Source: Gyrodactylus bullatarudis
Lineage: Eukaryota > Platyhelminthes > Monogenea > Gyrodactylidea > Gyrodactylidae
DNA length: 64,000 nucleotides
Direction of reading: 5' to 3'
Assembly: GCA_012064415.1 (NCBI GenBank)
Contig: SSNU01000265.1
Coordinates: 242,598-306,597, forward strand
Below are positions 25,701 to 40,700 of the stretch, piece by piece. The position numbers and the translations under genes were made by a program. Positions within the stretch are counted from its first letter, which is position 1, and each line of letters begins with the position of its first letter. The notes under the pieces were generated by a model. It did not search any database. It was not told the DNA's origin and saw only the letters and a list, made by a program, of their open reading frames with translations.

Positions 25701-28700
25701 AATCGAGATAAAAAATGAGAACTGGCCCTTTTATCGAAAAAGAATCTGGGAATCAATCGAAGAATCTTCAATAATGAGTGAAAAAAAGTATCATTCATAA
25801 AATGCTATTTTATGAGAAAGGCATCTTTGAGTCTTGCAACTTAGAAATTGCAACTCGTAACTATAGTTGGTATAGAATATCTTTATAAAATCGAGTCTTC
25901 TCCATGTGACAATGAAGGATATTTTGGATCTTTGGCCGTCAATCCATCTCGATCTAATTTCAAGCAAAGGACTAGGTGTGGAAAGGACCTATCAATATCT
26001 AAGGGTAATTTAATTTTTCAGGATATATACTGTTTAATCCTCCTGAATGTCCTCATTCAGCTTGCCTTTAGTGCAGGTAGAACATATTCAGGTATTGAGG
26101 GAACGATTTTCATAACAAAAGAGAAGATAGTATCATATTTTTATTTGTTTCCTAACTTTCTTCTGAAATTAGCTCAAGCTCAGCTCAAATAGCAGGGAAT
26201 GGTCATATGGTTGAAATTGATGAAAACCAAATTTCGAAAAAGAAATATAATAGAGATGTATGCTGCGAAGATGAATGTTTTGTTGGCGCCTTCGACAGAA
26301 GTACTGGAAAAATTCGCCTGGTAATTGTTACCAGTAGAAATCAAGAAGTTTTTGACAAGTTTATTGAAGATAATATTGAATCAGAAATTGGCCTTTCTAT
26401 CATCCAGAAAATAATTTAAGAGCCAGTTCTCAATTTTTATCTTGATTTAATCTTATCACATGAATACTCTCCGTTGAATAGACTGAACCTTAACCGAACC
26501 ATAGACTAAGTATGATGTGGATATAGGTAGTTTTGTACTAAATAATAGGCTCGAATAGACCTCACACCATGATCCCCCACTTGTAAGAACTCAAATGAAT
26601 CTGATTGGCTACACGCAATAGGAGTGCTAAGCCCAATTTTTCACTGAACCTGAAACGAACTGCTACCGAATTTTTTCTTGGAATTGAGATCATAAACTAG
26701 AAATAATTTTCTTACTTCTAGAAGAATCATAATTTTTCTTTGATTTTATACATTCTCGCACACCAAACATTGTATTTTTATATATGAACTTTTCTGATTC
26801 AAACAAATTTTAAAATTTATTTCTAGCCGAAATTGGGATTTTTCAAAGTATCACGAAAATCTGAACCCGCGAGCCATATTTCAATGCTAGTACGATTTTA
26901 TGTGACTTTCAAAAGCTTTAATTAAACTACAGCAGCATAACACTTTCTTCACCAAAGTCTGTCAAGATCTAAAATTTTCATCGAGGTTGAGTGAACATAG
27001 ACTATACATTAGATTATTTATAAGACTTTGATGGAAGCAATTTCACTTTTTAGATTCGAAAAAATAATGTTTTTCTTCATTTGAAAATCAATTCAAGAGA
27101 AGATCATGATTGAGCAATAATATGAGGTTATTGGATGTATCATTTAAAAATGAAAAAAAATACTGCAATCAAGCCCTTGTATCATTAGTAAATAATGTTT
27201 GAGAACAAGCCACATTGTTTAAATGTAAATATTTCATAATTTTTATGCAAATGTACATGTAAAGTGAAGAAATTTCAAGTACACTATAGACAAATCAATA
27301 TCCTTCTTATGATGAAAAGACACTCGCGATCACCCCAGATAGAAGGTGATTGGGTTGATCAACTGACAATTAAAGAGATTGAAATTAATGAATACGAAAA
27401 TTGGAAAATACCCCCTATTACTATTTTTTAGCCTATTTAGATAATTTTGAAGAGGAAAAATCATCACACATTATGGTAAGATTAATAGTTGCGGTGTAAA
27501 ACGTTGAAAGCTCAATTAATTACCAAGATGCCTAAGGTGAACTTTACGGAAAAATGGTATGATTTATGGGATTTACTGGGAATGTTTAAGATTTATCAAG
27601 AATATTTATTCATCAAGAATTCAAATATTTTTAAGATTTATAAGAATTCAGATTATGTTGTATATCAATGAGAATTTGAAAAATGTACACAAAATGATCG
27701 GGAATGTCTGAAAATCTTTAACATATTCGAATTCTTGATAGATAGATTGAGATTTTTGTGAAAACCATAAATTCCCAACTCTATATCAATTAAATTTTTA
27801 TGAACGGTGGAAAATCTATTGATTAAATTTTGATGAATAGAAAGAACTCACTCGAATGCTGGTGTTTGGAGAAATAGTGAAATCATCGAAAGTGAAACGA
27901 ATTAATTGTTTTCCATGCTCTACATTTCTAACGATCTTGTATCCATGCAATTGTTGAGGCTAAAACAATGGAAAAAACATAATGGTTATTATCAAAATAT
28001 CAAAAGAAATTCAGTTTTCACTACTATAAATACAAATCAGTACTTAGGAATAGTCCTGAATAGAAATATACATTAAAAAATTTAAACAGCTATCAAAAAA
28101 AGATTTTACAAGATTGTGAATAATAATTTGTAACCTAATAAATATCCTTCAGCACAGAGAGTATCATTCATAACTGCAACTATAAAATTTCAACACAGGA
28201 AAAGAAAAATGCAATATTTTTCATTACAGAAAGGAACCAAAAAGTTAATTAAATTTTAGGGGTCAAATGTAAAAAATAGCCAAAATTGTAGTATGGCCTA
28301 CCACTGTAATCATATCTGCAAATGCTAATATCCGAGTCACTAATTTTGCAAATACCGTTACACTTAGAAACCTAGAAAAAAATTAGAAAGCTATCTTACT
28401 TTCCTCTGTGGTAATCTGAAATTCGAAAAACCATCAATATGAGATTTTGGTGAATGCTATTAAAACCCCTCAACTTTCAAATTCAGCTGTAGCTTCTATT
28501 ATCCATTCTTATAATAGAGACAAGAGTTCCGAAGTTCATGTTTGTGACAACTAGGGCTTCAAAAAGTATTTTTCCAAGAGGCTGTGTCATACAAGAGAGA
28601 TCCTCTTTAATAATGAAAATATCAGGAATTTTGATGGAGACAGAATCATTTTATATAACTTTTAAATTTTTTAAATAACTTTCTGTGAATACTTATGAGT

Positions 28701-31700
28701 AGCATTTAATATTTAAGAATAAAATTATTTTTTAAAGAAAAAAAACGAGCAAGACTATCAACAAATAATTTATTCTAAACAGACAGGCATTTTTATATAT
28801 GGCCAGAAAAAGAACAAGCCAGTTCTAATTTTATCAACCTTACATTACTATTTGAGACCGAACCCAATTTCACAAAAGGGGGAGTAGATTTATTGGATCA
28901 ATTAGTCGAAAATTATTCGTGTAGAAGAAAAATCTTCTGTTGACCCCTTTTACGCTTTTCTGGAACTTGATAGATATTGCTGTCTACAACGCGTTCAGCT
29001 TGGCACGGCCAAATAAAAAATCCTAAGAAAGCTAGAAGAGAACGCTATCCAAAAAACTGATGAAGAATACCTCATGTGTCAGAAAAAGAGCTTTGGACAC
29101 ATCACTTGAACTGATCGAGCCTTCACTTGTTCAAGTCCTGCTAGTTCAAGATACAGTATCTGTCCAAGAAATAAAGATAAGAAAACAAAAACTAGATGTC
29201 ATAATTGTAATAGTTATGTTTGTAATCAGTCATTACTAATGAGTCATTCGTAATGAGAGTTAAGAAAAAAATAATTTTTTATCCTAAAAATTAGATTTTT
29301 TGAAGCCCTAGTGTGATGACATTATCAATCAATAACCACAAAAGAATACTATCAACATGTTGGTCGGTAAAATTATGTGTAATCAATTTAAGCTGATGAT
29401 GATGAAGAAATTTTCAGACTTATTACGATCATATTTCTTTCTTTTTTTCAGTTAGAGAATGTAATCAATCGAATTTACAAGATGATGAAAAGAATAGATA
29501 ATGATATTTTCTCTTATTTCAAGAACTGAGTATTTCAATAAGAATGAAAATAAAATTATTTTGAAAAAAAAGATAAAATATGTCTTTTATCAGGTCTTGA
29601 CATGGCGTTCAGAAGATCAACTCGTAAACTTCAACTACCTTGATCTTTTTGGGAATTTTTGTATCTTTTCTCTATTATTTTCGTACAAAATATAAAATCA
29701 GTATTCACATATAAGACATTCTTCATATTAAGACATTTAATCTTAATGCAGAAACATTATCAAGACTTTAAGATAAGCTTGAAAATTTATTAATTATTTA
29801 AGTTGGCTGATTCTGATAGGCTAGAAATTTTGAAATGAATTTTCCAAAAAATTGTGAGACCAAGTTTTTTCTATAGATTCTAAAAATAGAGTAGTAATTA
29901 CAGGTACAGGTAAACTTAACTCCGGTAAAATCAGGATTTGTGTAATCTAAACCTTGGAACCTCTTTCTTCTTTTAAGTGAAACATTAAATGAAAAGAAAA
30001 TTGGAGAAGAAATAATTTTGTTGGAAAATTAAAAAGGAGAATTGAGAAACCATTTTAAGTAATCTATCGATATTTAGATAAACTAGTGTTTGAATACTGA
30101 AAAGATAACTTATAGGAAATAGAAACTTGAAGTCATCTGATTGGTCAGCCACTTTTTCGCTTCTGATCAAGATTACGGCTCCACAAAGACCAAATCTAAA
30201 ATTTTTTCGGCCCGTGGGGTTATCTATCATGGCTTAAAATTTTATGAAAATTGTCTGAGTAGTTCAAACGTGGCATGTTGCGGATGAATCAAACTTCAAA
30301 ATCCTTTACCAAGACGATTCAAGTGCCCCTAGTCGCTTGAGAGTATCAATGTTGAACAGCAAGGAAAGTCACTACATAGCCAAATATAAACCAGACCTTT
30401 GTGTGCAGAAAATTTTAGTCTCAAAGCTTGGCTTCAAAGGTCGTGAGGTACACATAAAGACTAAAAAACTGACTAGAATTAACAAAATCCTGAAACCAAA
30501 GATTGAAACTGAAGAGAAGTCAAATTACAAGCTAACGTGTAGGAAAAGAATAGGGTAAAATTCTCAGTGACTAAAATGAAGAGAAGAGGATCCACTGGGC
30601 AATTATGACTCCGGAGTAGAGTCTGATTTATCACTAAAAATATTTGTTCGTTTTCTTTAAACTTTCTTATGAGTTAGGATTAAATAAGATAGGGTTATAA
30701 CCTTGGCATTAAAAATAATTCTGGTAGAAACAAGCTTTGAAGATTTAATTTTTCCAAATAACATAATGTATTTGGAGAACTAAGTGAAAATCATTCTCAA
30801 GATATGGCAAGAGAAGCAAGACGGAGAATCAGTTCAACATTTCCATTATGATCAGGCTGATTGTCTATAAATGTAATCTTTACGCAATCGTTCTGATTTA
30901 CATATATGAAGTACAATTCTTCTCTTATCTTTTGAACTGACACTAGTAGCAAATTTAGGGGAAAAAATCTATTCAACATGGGATTTCCATATAACTCTTA
31001 TATATTTTTAAAGTAACGTCTATGTATTTCCTGATTACATTCTACTAAAGTCTAAACTAATGTCTGAGTTGGAGTAGATTCAATTAAAATAAAACTATAA
31101 TTCAATAAAAACGGACGTCTGAATATTAATAATCAATAATGATCATTTTCTCTTCCTTTTTCGCACATATTTCGGTAATGTATATCTATCTTGACCGACA
31201 GTAGAGTACCGTTCTTCTTCGACATTAAAAAGAGGGCTGAGATTCGTAATTATAAACGATAAAAATTTATTTAAGCCTTTTAAAATGTAGATTGAGGTCT
31301 GTCAACACACTCCTATGCGTTGAAAAATTCCTTAACGAGAAAATAGAAGAAACAATCCCAGAACCCTTTCATGGTACTTGGATAGTCGAATACCCTGAAG
31401 AGATATCTTTAATTTTATAATAAAATTTATTAAAACTTAGGTCAATATTAGAATTCTTCAGTGGTACAACGTGTGAAGACAATCACCTTCGAAACGTTTG
31501 GATGACCATGGCTGAGATATTTTTAATTTTCTTCAAGTACAGCTGAATTAAAAAAAACTGTCAACATAACAATCCTAAGCAAATACAGAGGATTCTAAAT
31601 ATTCTATTCTCAGAACTATCTGAGAACAGAGGTAGAAATTCTCAAAAAATACTAGAATTCGAGGTGAAATAATATTAATTACAACCTAGGTAGGAACTGT

Positions 31701-34700
31701 GCCCACAATCTCCAAAATAAATAAATTACACTTTTTAATAGATGCAAATAATCTATTCCCTCTTACAGAAATTTTGGAGTATTCTTTCGAACCATCGTTA
31801 GACGAAGAATTCGAATTTGAACATGAAGAGTGAGAAAAACTTGTCATATCCAAGAAAATGTTAAACTTGTAAATTTTTGATCCTTTTCCTTTGTGATAAT
31901 CGAAAAATTCGATTTCCCAATAAAGAATTTCTGTAGACTTCCTTAGCCGAAGTCTAATTGTTGTTAAATTCCTAAAATCGATAAAATCTTTGAGCTTGAA
32001 AAGATGAACAAGTGTAAATTGGAGCATTCCCAAAGTAGCCTTTTTTGACCGACTATTTTAAATTCAACAACTCATAGATTTATTTCTAAAAATAAATTCG
32101 AAGAAAAGTATTGATTTTTTTTCGGAAAAAAATAAAATTCTCATCTTTCTATTAACTAGTTAGCCAAGATTGAAACGGTATTCCAATCGATCTTACTCGA
32201 AAATATTTTCTATCTTGGTACAATGGTGTGACATTTGTCACCCCATGAGATTTGAAAGCAGTATTACTGACCAAATTGAAATCATGACTCACTGAAATAA
32301 ATATACTCAGATTACTGTTATTATTACAACATCTCTTGTAACCTTTACAAAATTCTATTTAACTCTTTCTTCGTGTGGTATTTTGAGAGAAGAAATAAAT
32401 TCGCTCATTCCAAAATTGGTTCCAATGTAATAATATAGCCTTTTCGTTAACTTTGAATCTTACCGGAAAGGTTGCTCATTCTCAGGAGTCAGGTCAAAAA
32501 TAAAGTTTTTCAAGCTACTCTCTCTCTCTCTATATCTTTCTTCTCTATGCTTCAATATAAATTCTTAGATCTTTCACTCTTGATTTTACATGCGGAATAA
32601 ATTAGTTTATAGTTTATAAGATTAAACAGAGTCAACTTTATTTAGAAACAATGATTTGTACAGAAAAATGATCAATAAAATGTTAGAGAAGAAAAATGAA
32701 ACTAACTAAATAAATGTGGTTTATTTTTTATTTTTCAACTTGATCAAGGCTTTGATTTTTATTTATTCTTGCTTAGTTTTAGATAGAACGCAGTCAAAGA
32801 ATCAAGTAAAGCTAGCTGACATTAAAGCGAGAATTCACGATAAAATTCTCAAGAAAAAAAAAGTTTTAAATCAACCTTGGAAATACTGTATTGACCTGAT
32901 TCAAATAAGCTGATGGGTTATTGTCAAAAAGTGGCCAATGTCTTAATTTCACTTATGCAAATTTTATAATCAAACTATGGAAGATTCAAAAAAATTAGGA
33001 TGACCAAAAGTAAATTTAGTGTCCTTGGAAATGAAGAATTCAGGAAGTTAGATTTCTATATCTGCAGCTTCATATGAGTAAGGACAGCCTTCTTCTTGGT
33101 ATTTCGTCTATTTCTATAGTATATGGCTACTTTTTGAGAATAACCCAAATTTGATATGTAAAAAAAGTACTCACAACATTCGATGTATTTGTTATTTGTA
33201 CGTAACGACCATCTGGCGAACAATCATCAATTGAAATGGGTCCTTTGAACGAATAATCGAATTGGGATTTAGCGGTTAATTCAGTCTTTATAGGTCTCGG
33301 CGCTGAAAGATGTGGAGAAAGCAATTTTTTCAATTTTTTTTCTTCATTTGATTCATTGTGATTTTTTTCTATCCATTAACAAGGAAAACATGCATTTTTC
33401 CAACAGGATAACAATAACAAATTGAAGGGAATGCAGAGAAAAAATTTGAATCGTATACACATTCTGTTATAAAAGCAGAGGGCTGCATTCCACAAAAGGG
33501 TTAAATGAAAATAAAAACAAATCCAATCAAGGGTATGTTAAAGATGTGAGACAAAAATCAAATTTCTTCTAGGTCGTTTATTATATGAATAAAAAAAGAG
33601 GTATAACAATTTTTTGTATAATGGAAGAGAATGTAAAAAGAAGTAGCAGTGATTTTTGCTCGAGTTTCTTACAATTGGGAGAAAAACAACTAAAACATAC
33701 GTATAAACAGTTTGCAGGAAAACGTGGTTGTGGATAAAAACTTTGCAAGTCAAGAAAGATGAGTATTTATCGTATGTAATTTATCAGAGGAAACATTTAT
33801 AAATGTAGATGGGGAATATTTTTTTCTTATTTAGCTGAAAAAAAAATTATTATTATTATGAGATGTTTTGAATTTTTTCTATTGTAATTGTAATGGAAAA
33901 TCAGATCACACAAATTTTGTGACACAATACACAATCGAATGAAAACCAGCGGATGATTATGAATGTTAAGTTATATTCGAGTATTAATTTTTGGATATTT
34001 CCGAAATGTTCTTATAAAATAAGCTATAATTTCGGGTTATTCCCATATAACACCTTTTCTCTTTTCTTGAGCCTCATATGACTAAGATATTTTTAAATTA
34101 TAGAAAATAGACACCAATCGAAAATAAAGGTTAATTTAGAAGGACCCGTTTTCTCCTACTTAGTCCAAAAATTGATTCGAATGATAGATAGACATATGAA
34201 GGATGAAATTAAACTCCAAAAAGTCCAAAAAAATTGCAATGATTAAGAAATTCTGAGAAAAAATCTTGATATATGTTTTCAGAAAACAAAATGAGTATTG
34301 ATGACTTGACGAGACTCACACAGAACCTCAATCTATAGCAATTTTCAACAAATTTTTTCATTAAAAATATCGTCAAGTGCAAAATACATTTTTCATAGAG
34401 AAAAGATTGAAAAAATACCAATCTACAATGAATGAACTTGATTAAAAGTCTTAATTAATTTCAAATCACTGAGGTTATTTTTACTAGACTTCAGATTCTG
34501 CTAAAATAATAAATAGAAGTAAGTAAGATTTCATGCTATTAAACCATTGGATGAAATACTTGAGGAGGATTATGAATCCCATGAATATTATTTATAAAAA
34601 AGAATATTTGATAGATACTGGAGCGATTTGGAACCTCTCCAAGACTTTCTACAAATTGAGTCATAACTTATGACTAGGGCCTCAAAAAGCCTAAAAATGA

Positions 34701-37700
34701 TTATTCAATTTTATAGGACTGTTCTAGAAAACTGTCTTAAAATCCACAATAATTCTTGACAGAATTTACTTGTAAGTAGTACGATATTTATGGAAAAATT
34801 AAAATAGACTATTTAGGCCTTTAAAAAAAAGCAGACTTTTATCGTAGGCGCCTAAAATTTAATTTTAGTGGCCTTTTGTTTGGGGCCCTACTTATGACTA
34901 AATTTCAATATAATTTTCTTATTGAGTTTAATTTCGGTGATGATTTTCGTAGATGTTTCCTGAACAAGCTAGGATTCAAAAATTATGGTCATATTAGATG
35001 CAATATATAGAATCAAGATAATAATGAGTTTTATGGTCAAAGATAATTCCCCATATCTCTCATATGGTTATTCTGTTACTCATTCAGGATCAATCTAATA
35101 AAAAGGTCACTTTGATGTTTCCTCTATCGGTGTAAGAACATTATTGAGCAAACATCTAATTTAATTTGGACTACGTTAGGAGGGAGCCCGCTTGAAATTT
35201 TGGGCAGAAACCGATCGAATAGAGTGTTTCCACAAAGTACCCTCATAAAATTGAGACGAAAAAATGAAATTTTGTTTTAGAATGTCTGAGATCTATAAAA
35301 GTATTATTCATGTAAACATTCTCGTTTATGATTGAATTAAATAAACGAAATTAGAAGAGATGTATGATGACGACAGAAAAACAACGTGTATGATTGAATG
35401 GAAAAAATGGCAGAAACATAATCGACTCCCATTTTGTAACTTACGATTTATTGAATTGGTTAGGGTTACTGTTTAAAGAGGTTAAGCATTAATTTTGATC
35501 TTGAAAAAGATTAACAAAATTAAGTTTATTATACAGCCTATATCATTGAATGGTTAATGTTTGGGTTATCCAACCTGATTTTATTCGTTTATTTAGTGAG
35601 CAATGTGCAAGTTGAAGCTTAGCCTGTGAGATTCAAGTGAAATATGTTATCCGTATCGAAGACGTAATTTTGTTGAATAATCACATCTAATAAACTTTTC
35701 ATTGATCAAATTGAAAACTAAAGCCGATTTTTGAATTTTACAAGCATCTCGGTTTTTTCATTTAAAATTTGATATCTAAATCATGAGGCCTACTTTCACT
35801 ATGAAGAAAAATATTTTTAAAAAATACAACTTTTAAGAAAATTTCTGTCTAATCGTGATCCTGAAAACAACTGTTGATCACTCTCTCGCTTTGAAATCAA
35901 CAAAAAATTTAATATTTTTTCCTCACACGGTGAAAGTAGTCCTGATGGACTAGATTTTAAAATTTTTTCAAAAAACATTGACAATGTGATTTATTTGTGC
36001 TTATCATGATTTGTTGATTTCAATTCAACTTACACTCAGTCTCAAATTCATGTCTCTGGTTTCCTTGGCGAGATGGAGATGTCTCATTCTCAAAGACTCT
36101 TCTTGCTCTGAAAGTTTTCGAATAGAGGATTAAAATTCTTTAGAAATTTCGTATCTTCAAACTTCTAAGGAATACTAGTTCTATACAGGTATAAAAGAGA
36201 GTGCATTAATTTCAAGATATTTCTCATGCATATATCCTTCAATGGGTAAATTAAACAACTAAAACAATCTTTAGGAGACAAAGATAATTATTTTTATTAA
36301 TCTCTATGTTTTCATCATTGTTAGCTTTTGAGATTAGAGTTAATAATTTATTGAAATTTTCATTCATTGGAAGAAGTAACGATGGAAACATACCTTGCAT
36401 CTGGACGTGACAAGTCTCTAAATTCAGAAATATTATTGAATTTTAATTATATTTTTATTTTTGATCTATGATCTATAGTTATGAGTCCCCATTCCCACTT
36501 TCGATCTCATGAATAAAGTTTGTTTTACAGTATCAACAGACCTGTAATTCCTATATATCTACTTGTGAATAATTACTGTCAGTATTACTGAATCAATGAT
36601 TCAGTGAAGCATTGCCATGATGAATAAAACGGGTTATCAGTTAATTAATTTTCTGAGCATAAGAAAGTCTGGTTCGCAAACAAATAAATAAAATTGATAG
36701 AATCATTGAATAAATTTGATACAGTACGAATTTAGGTTTCATTCATCGAATAGTTAGTTAAATAGAACAATGATTACCGTAGACGGCTTAAGAAAGCACA
36801 GTTGGAATGAAAATCAAGCAGCATATTTGCAACGTATTCATTAAGCAATGCAAATTGAGAAAAATTATTTTTGGTTGAGAAAAATCACATCTGTTATAAT
36901 GAGCCCTAACATTTTATTTTTATCTGATTTATCTGGAAAATCAATATTTTTGATCAAATATAGACTCAACATTTTCATTATTGATTATTTTAATTCTAAA
37001 TTCTTGAAATTCAATTCAGTGATCAAAGTTAGTTATTTGTCCCTTCTTAGTTAGTCTCCCTTAGAAGAAGCCTGATCAAATACTCTGACAAACATCATGA
37101 CTAGGGCCTTAAAATTATTGAAAAAGATATGTATTTTGACCTTAGGGTTTAAAGTTATAAAAGGGGCTTATTCAATGCGTGATATAAACAAAGTACAAAT
37201 CAATTCTTAAATCTGATTGGTTGTACTCTGGCATAGAATAAAATCTCAATGGCCACCAGACTCAGAAGAAATTAGAGTGTTTGATAGAGTATTGGGGAAA
37301 AATATCATGAATTTGAGAAGAAATCTGATTGATTTAATCTTTTGATAAAACACACACGATTTTAAGTATCTTGAGTTCTTTGAAAAATCTCACGCCAGAA
37401 GAAGAATACGACATGTATTCGAAATATTGTGTGAGTCCTAACTAAAGTTGGTTGATATGAGGTTGGGAATCTATGATTTTTACAGAAATCTTGTTGCCCA
37501 CTTTTACCAGTTGAAGAAAAAAATTCTGAAAAAAATTATTTTTATGAAAAATATGGTCATTTTTCAAATTTCCATTTGGCGCCAAAATCCAATTCTTTCG
37601 AACTTTGAACTGAAAATTTTTAGTGACTTGAAAGTTAAAGGTTGATCAAAAGAGGTTTTTCTGGATCAAGATTAGACAAGAAAGCTGACTAGCACCGTCA

Positions 37701-40700
37701 AATTACCGACAGTTACCCCATTTTCGAGAGATTCTGAATTTTCGAAATTTCTTTGATTTTCAAGTAGTGAAAATGATCAAAAAATCAAAATCCCGCTGCC
37801 AAACGATAATGTGATTATGCATAAGATTAGATTCAGTTGAATTGATTTTCTTGTCTAATCTCGATCCTGAAATCAAATTTCGATCAGCCTCCCACTTTCA
37901 AATCACCAAAAATTTTCAGCTCAAAGTTCGAAAGAATAGGATTTTGGCGCCAAATGGAAATTTGAAAAATGACCATATTTTTCATAAAAATAATTTTTTT
38001 CTTCAAGTCGTAAAAGTGGGCAACTCGAGTAGGATTCCAAAAATTCTTTAACAATTTCGAAATCTTGATGAAAAAATCGAGATTTCTGTAAAAATCATAG
38101 ATTCCCAACTTCATATCAAATAGCTTTATTTTTATCTAAATGTTTTTATTCTAATCTTAGGTTTTTCTTTCAAGTGATGAATTATATCATCAGAGTTATT
38201 ACTCTAATGATTCTTTCTTTAGCGGTAAAAACTTAATTTATTAGGTCATGTTTTTGAGACCCTGTATTACTGTAAACATCTTCTATATGCGAATACCTAG
38301 TTAATATGAAAATGGAATTTATGATTTTTACAAAATTCCCCAAAAAATTGAATTTGATCAATATTTTTTGGAATCTAAATCATGAGGGCTACTATTACGA
38401 TATGAAACGAAATAATTTGACAAAATCAACTTTTATGAAAATTATGAGATATTTCAAATCTCGAGTTTTTTTAAACTTTGAACTCTTTGTTAATAATAAT
38501 AATGATCAAAAGTTGATTTTTAGGATCACAATTAGTCAAAGAAATCAAATGCTGAATCAAATAAGAAGATGCCAAAGTATTTCATTTAAACATTTATTGA
38601 CATCGGTAGCCCAGCTAAAAACCAACATCTCTTCTAATCGAATGCTGAATCAGACTTTGACGATCCCCACATTATCGTGTGAAAATCGAATTTTGATCCT
38701 TTTTACTAATTGGAAATAGATGAAATTTTGATGATCCAAAATCATTGGAAAATGAAGACTTCATCTATAGTTTTATGGTGATAATAATCATTTTTTTTGT
38801 CTCTTTGTGATTCTGAAAATCAACTTTCGACCACTTTCTCACTTTGAATTCAGCAAAAATTTTCAACCCAAAGTTCAATATGGCACTAACTTGAGATTTG
38901 AAATATGCCATGTCATAAAAGTTAATTTTTTCTTCTTTGTATCGTGAAAGTCGGCCTCATGATCAAACTCGATTTCTTCATGAAAATTTTGTAAAAATCA
39001 TAAGATCACATCTTCATATTAACTAGCTTTATTTCGTATTTTTCAGCACAAATTTTTGTGTTTCTTATATTATTAGAGTTACACTTTTCTAATTTCGAGA
39101 AAATTTGTATCAGTTGATAGCTTTGAATATCAACTTGACATTATCAAGGGATTTAAATCTTGATTATAAAGGAAGATAATATTTCAGCGAAATTAGAAAA
39201 CAAGAAACAAATCTTTGTATAGAAATAGATAGAAACAATAATATCAAGCAAGAATTTTTAATAGAGATGAGCTTACTTTTCAAACTGTGAAATATTATTC
39301 GTTGGACTATAATTTGGAGCTGTTCTGGGTGCTGAACGTATTGTTGAAGATTTAGTCTGGAAAGTATTCTTAAACTGTACACTATTCGAACGATGATGTT
39401 CTCCAACTGGATTAGGACTGCTCCTAAGATTTTTCATAATTCCATCTTGGGCATCGAGAAGATGTCGATATGCTGAAATTTCCGCTTCAAGGCTCAACTT
39501 TGTATTTATGAGTTCTTCCATCTCTTTGTGAACCCTGTCGAGACTTTCTTCCAAATTCTTTCGTTCACTTATACAATCATTCATATCTGAATCGAATCTA
39601 CGTCGGAGATCTTCCAGTTCATCGGTTGTCTCCCTAATTGTCCCTTCCAGCTGTTCATTCTAAAAGAGAAACTCATTGAAAAATTTTATTATCCGAAAAG
39701 AAAAGCCACAACAAAGGACTATTGTAAAATAGACTAGTTTGCATTTCTCTAAATGAACAAAACCATTAAACTTTGGTTTTTCTCTAACGAATAGATCAGT
39801 TAATTAGTGTGTCTGAATTAATTTGATCTGATACGTTAGGGATACATGAGAGGGAAACCCGATATTTTTTTTGAATGCATAAATTTTCCCTAGTTTATAA
39901 TTATTATCAATACCTAGATATAATTTATTCTTTGAATAACAAATTAGGGAACTGATCAATGAGAACTCTTAGTCTTTCTATCTACATCATCATTATTTGA
40001 GGATAAAGCCAGAAGAGAACTAAAATTCAGGATTTCTCTATCTATTCTTTTTTAGATGATACTGTTCTGTGGGGGCTGATCATAGTTTTAATAATTCTCT
40101 TTCTCTGCACAAGTGAGGGAATTTACTCTTGTAAATATAAACATATCTCAGTTGAATATGCAGAAGAAACGCCCAACTCAACTGAATAGAAAATTTCCAT
40201 TCATTTTGATCATATAAAAATGCCTTTCAGTCTTGAACTTGTTCTCATTTCCCCCTCCCCTCTCCATGATTAATGTAAGTGGGATGGAAATCCATCCTTT
40301 TTTCCATCAGCCTTTTTTATATAAGAGGCTCATTATCCAGAGCTGGTCGATAATAAGATAGGGAGATGAGATCAATTCATTTAGGTTGCTCTTCAGGTAA
40401 AGAACATGAGTCTATAGATTAATGAAATCTTTTGGAGATTTTTATTTATTACCAAGTGTTGTCTATAGCAACGATGATATATATCTCTCTTGCTCACGTT
40501 ATGAGACCATAGTAATTACTTACGTCAGGAATAATTTTAGCTACTGAACTTTAAACTATTCTCTATAGAAGATATAATAAAATGTACTTTAGTAACTATA
40601 TATTGTATTGTTTCAAATTAGGGATTTTTATCTTGCTTCAATTTTTGTCGGAGTTACCAATTTCCGTTATACTTTTTTTGAGTTAACATTAGAAAAGCTA

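Noticed and set aside
38306..38719. 137-codon open frame
   Set aside because: It begins in the left arm of a fold-back element and runs through its centre; sequence is repeat-derived and lacks splice or family support.
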